Source of the DNA: Streptomyces sp. BK340
Lineage (GTDB): Bacteria > Actinomycetota > Actinomycetes > Streptomycetales > Streptomycetaceae
Assembly: GCF_007827595.1 (NCBI RefSeq)
Contig: NZ_VISR01000006.1
Coordinates: 1-64,000, forward strand
Length of the DNA: 64,000 bases
Reading direction: 5' to 3'
The notes under the pieces were generated by a model. The model searched no databases, was not told the origin of the DNA, and was given only the letters and a program-made list of their open reading frames with translations. Numbering within the stretch: the stretch's first letter is position 1; every line of letters starts with the position of its first letter. Of the stretch, positions 61,341 to 64,000 are shown in pieces. Made by a program: the position numbers and the translations under genes.

Positions 61341-63341
61341 ATGTCGGAGGCGGAGCGGGCGGGCACATCTCGTCAGGAGACTCGTCAGGACAAGAGCGAG
61401 CGTCGTCTCCTCGCCGGGCGGTACCGGCTGGGTGACGTGCTGGGCCGCGGCGGCATGGGCACGGTGTGGCGCGCCGAGGACGAGACCCTCGGCCGGACGG
61501 TCGCCGTCAAGGAACTGCGGTTCCCGTCGAACATCGACGAGGAGGAGAAGCGGCGCCTGATCACGCGCACCCTGCGCGAGGCCAAGGCGATCGCCCGGAT
61601 CCGCAACAACAGCGCGGTGACGGTCTTCGACGTGGTCGAGGAGGACGACCGGCCCTGGATCGTCATGGAGTTGGTCGAGGGCAAGTCCCTCGCCGAGGCC
61701 ATCCGCGAGGACGGCCTGCTGGAGCCCAGGCGTGCCGCCGAGGTCGGGCTGGCCATCCTCGACGTGCTGCGCTCCGCGCACCGCGAGGGCATCCTGCACC
61801 GTGACGTGAAGCCGTCCAACGTGCTCATCGCCGACGACGGCCGGGTCGTGCTCACCGACTTCGGTATCGCGCAGGTCGAGGGCGACCCGTCCATCACCTC
61901 CACCGGCATGCTCGTCGGCGCTCCCTCCTACATCTCCCCGGAGCGCGCCCGCGGGCACAAGCCGGGACCCGCGGCCGACCTGTGGTCGCTGGGCGGCCTG
62001 CTGTACGCGGCGGTCGAGGGTCTGCCGCCGTACGACAAGGGTTCCGCGATCGCCACGCTGACCGCGGTGATGACCGAACCCCTGGAGGAGCCCAAGAACG
62101 CGGGTCCGCTCCGGGACGTCATCTACGGCCTGCTCACCAAGGACCCGGCCCAGCGGCTCGACGACGCCGGTGCCCGGGCGATGCTCAACAGGGTCATCCA
62201 CGCGCCGGAGCCGGAGGCGATGGACGCCACCCGGGTGGTTCCGCTGCCGGCGCAGCCCGAGGGGCGCGAGGGCAAGCGGGGCGAGGAGGCCGGGGAGAAG
62301 CTGCGCGGGGCGCTGCGCTCGGTCCGCAAGGCTGCCGGGGCGGCGGGCTCGTCGTCGTCCGCGCGCGCCAGGAGCGGTGGCGGTACGGCGGCTGCGGGCA
62401 CCGGCGGCAAGCCGGCCGCGGAGAGCGGTTCGGGCACGGGTGCCGGGACAACCGGCCGGCCGACCGTCCCGGCCCAGGCTTCCGCCGCGCCGGACTCCCG
62501 GGCGAACAAGCCGAGTTCCGGGTGGCCCGTGGTGCCGCCGCCGGACCTGGACCTGTCGCCGCGGCCGGTGCCGAGAGCTCCGCTCACCGACGTGGTGCCC
62601 AGGCGGACGCTGGTGATCATCGCGGTGGTGGTCGTGCTCGCCGTGATCGGTACCGTGCTGACCATCGTGCTCGACGGGGGCGACGGCAAGGGCAGCAAGA
62701 ACGGCGGTGCCAGGACCGCGGCCAGCGCCAGCGCCTCCACCAAGCAGGACAAGGGCACGGGCGGCAAGAACGGCACCGACAGCGACGCCAGGACGGACGG
62801 GAAGACCTCGGCCTCCGCCACGACCGGTTCGGCGACGGAGACGAGCGCGAGCCAGGCCGGCGACGGTGACGACTCCGGCTCGTCCGGCTCGAAGAGCGGC
62901 GGCGGCGCACCGGCGGAGTCGACCCGAAAGGGCACCCAGGGGTACTCGATCGGACTCCCCAAGGGGTGGAAGTTCAAGTCCACCGGCCAGGCCGGAGACC
63001 GCTACACCGGGCCGAACGGGCAGATGCTGCTCGTCGGCTGGACCAGCACGCCCAAGGACGACCCGGTGGCGGACTGGAAGAACCAGGAGCGCTACATGTA
63101 CCGCTCCCAGTACCGGAAGATCCGCATAGCCCAGGTGGACTACCGCGGCTGGAACACGGCCGACTGGGAGTTCACCTACGTGGAGGGCGGCACCAAGTAC
63201 CGTTCTGTCGACCGGGGGTTCGTGGTGAACGGCAGCCTCGGGTACGGGCTGATGTACACGGCCAAGGCCGCGGCGTGGAACAGCCCGCTGCGCAAGGCCA
63301 CCTGGAAGACGCTGACGACGTCGTTCGAGCCCAAGTCGTGA
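61341..63341 (+). CDS. Membrane serine/threonine protein kinase
   Basis: A 666-residue Hanks-type kinase. The kinase domain (about 27-290) has the glycine loop GRGGMGTVW, Lys57 (AVKEL), catalytic HRDVKPSN with Asp155, DFG (173-175) and the SPERARG segment. A Ser/Ala/Gly-rich juxtamembrane region follows. A single transmembrane helix (VVVVLAVIGTVLTIVL) sits at about residues 425-445. After a Ser/Thr-rich stalk comes an extracellular domain of about 135 residues that starts near GYSIGLPKGWKF. No PASTA repeats are present. ATG at 61341; an ATG four codons upstream is possible. A second kinase gene follows. Confidence 0.92.
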   Translation: MSEAERAGTSRQETRQDKSERRLLAGRYRLGDVLGRGGMGTVWRAEDETLGRTVAVKELRFPSNIDEEEKRRLITRTLREAKAIARIRNNSAVTVFDVVEEDDRPWIVMELVEGKSLAEAIREDGLLEPRRAAEVGLAILDVLRSAHREGILHRDVKPSNVLIADDGRVVLTDFGIAQVEGDPSITSTGMLVGAPSYISPERARGHKPGPAADLWSLGGLLYAAVEGLPPYDKGSAIATLTAVMTEPLEEPKNAGPLRDVIYGLLTKDPAQRLDDAGARAMLNRVIHAPEPEAMDATRVVPLPAQPEGREGKRGEEAGEKLRGALRSVRKAAGAAGSSSSARARSGGGTAAAGTGGKPAAESGSGTGAGTTGRPTVPAQASAAPDSRANKPSSGWPVVPPPDLDLSPRPVPRAPLTDVVPRRTLVIIAVVVVLAVIGTVLTIVLDGGDGKGSKNGGARTAASASASTKQDKGTGGKNGTDSDARTDGKTSASATTGSATETSASQAGDGDDSGSSGSKSGGGAPAESTRKGTQGYSIGLPKGWKFKSTGQAGDRYTGPNGQMLLVGWTSTPKDDPVADWKNQERYMYRSQYRKIRIAQVDYRGWNTADWEFTYVEGGTKYRSVDRGFVVNGSLGYGLMYTAKAAAWNSPLRKATWKTLTTSFEPKS

Positions 63342-63506
63342 TGTGAACGAGCCCTGTTTGGGGCCGTGAGAATCCGTCATCCCCTCAATGCGACTTGCCT
63401 CCGGCACGTATCGTGAATGGTTGCGGACCGTACGGAGCCGGATTGTGGCTGCGCAACGGCCCGAACGGGAACGGATGTGAACGACCGGGCGGTCGGGGGA
63501 GGCAAC

Positions 63507-64000
63507 GTGGACGACTATGCGGGCCGGGTGCTCGCCGACCGCTACCGCCTGCCGCTGCCGCCCTCCGACGAGTACGAACTGACCGAGACCCGGGCCTTCG
63601 ACACCTACAGCGGCCAGGAAGTGCTGGTCCGTCAGGTGCCACTGCCGGAGGTCGTCGAGGCCGAGGTGCTCGACGCGGACGGGCTGCCCGAGGGGTTCAC
63701 CGCCCGTGAGCGCGGGGCGCGTCGTACCCCGGCGGCCCGGACCGCCACCCGCAGCCCCTCGGACCCCGCGGTGCGGCGGGCCGTCGATGCGGCGCAGGCG
63801 GCCGCGAGCATCCCCGACCACCCGCGGCTGGACCAGGTCTTCGACGTGTTCGCCGAGGGCGGCTCACTGTGGATAGTGAGCGAGTGGGTGGCCGCACGTC
63901 CGCTGTCCGCGCTGCTGGCCGAGCAGCCGCTGACGCCGTACCGGGCGGCCGAGGTCGCCTCCGACGTCCTCATGGCGCTGCGTGTCCTGCACGGCCACGG
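63507..64000 (+). CDS. Second protein-kinase-like protein, N-terminal part
   Basis: The gene runs off the window end. The GTG at 63507 has the SD GGGGGAGG; an in-frame GTG at 63477 would add ten residues. The 164 visible residues show a kinase N-lobe variant (VLADRYRLPLPPSDEYELTE, then VLVRQVPLPEVV). An inserted Arg-rich loop, the hinge strand SLWIVSEWV and the helix RAAEVASDVLMALRVLH follow. The glycine-rich loop (PLPPSDEYE) is poor and there is no lysine in the usual VAVK position (VLVRQV). It may be a pseudokinase or a MviN/FHA-linked kinase homologue. It follows the kinase gene above in a known kinase cluster. Confidence 0.82.
   Translation, partial: MDDYAGRVLADRYRLPLPPSDEYELTETRAFDTYSGQEVLVRQVPLPEVVEAEVLDADGLPEGFTARERGARRTPAARTATRSPSDPAVRRAVDAAQAAASIPDHPRLDQVFDVFAEGGSLWIVSEWVAARPLSALLAEQPLTPYRAAEVASDVLMALRVLHGH

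Overview
The window is high-GC actinobacterial DNA, almost certainly a Streptomyces chromosome arm close to the core. Evidence: very high GC at third codon positions, many GTG and TTG starts, and a gene order that is the familiar Streptomyces one, rpoA-rplQ-truA ... rplM-rpsI-glmM ... glmS-acpS-nnr-alr-tsaE-tsaB-rimI-tsaD ... groES-groEL1 ... whiD-bldM-(ShbA-type sigma)-guaB-guaB3 ... glpD-protein kinases. It also carries sporulation regulators specific to the group (WhiD, BldM).

Layout. 1-6.9 kb: ribosomal protein, RNA modification and cell-wall precursor genes (rpoA end, rplQ, truA, a secreted/anchored hypothetical, rplM, rpsI, glmM, coaA). A 160-bp palindromic element sits between glmM and coaA. 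6.9-16.6 kb: an accessory insertion in the conserved core. It holds a 1649-residue secreted polymorphic toxin (signal peptide, ricin-type lectin, a long Ala-rich helical stalk, HINT autoprocessing domain, unassigned C-terminal toxin) with a coupled downstream immunity candidate. Next to it is an ECF41 sigma-factor module: DoxX, SnoaL and CMD proteins with two convergent, overlapping ECF41 sigma genes. I can read three matching ECF41-type promoters in it, all with 16-bp spacers. 16.7-30.6 kb: glmS, a decayed gene, acpS, nnr, a two-component system with a CPBP protease, alr, an alpha/beta hydrolase and the tsaE/tsaB/rimI/tsaD t6A group. This stretch also has a 58-residue ORF behind a DtxR-like palindrome and a degenerate L,D-transpeptidase.

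30.6-40 kb: a divergent tRNA-Gly(UCC) gene with its own terminator, a COG4705-like membrane protein, a GH3 glycosidase with a divergent LacI regulator and CGAA-N3-TTCG operators, a relic of a CBM2 protein still carrying such an operator, an LCP protein, an FG-GAP secreted protein, and an ECF42 sigma/DGPF pair with a recognisable ECF42 promoter. 40-47.4 kb: a secreted propeller plus cell-wall-binding protein, a methyltransferase, two NodB deacetylase lipoproteins, then groES-groEL1 behind two CIRCE operators, with a terminator-like hairpin between groES and groEL1.

47.4-64 kb: SnoaL, SDR, MOSC and LysR genes, the whiD/bldM developmental pair (bldM behind an exact BldN-type promoter), an ECF sigma factor of ShbA type, guaB and guaB3, a small secreted protein with a strong hairpin over its Shine-Dalgarno region, a nucleotide-sugar dehydrogenase that has lost its catalytic cysteine, glpD, a beta-lactamase-fold hydrolase and two serine/threonine kinases (the second cut by the window end). 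No CRISPR array, intact insertion sequence or rRNA gene was seen. The most novel items are the toxin/immunity pair, the odd tRNA-Gly, the three-promoter ECF41 module, and the two enzyme-fold proteins with their catalytic cysteine replaced by glycine.
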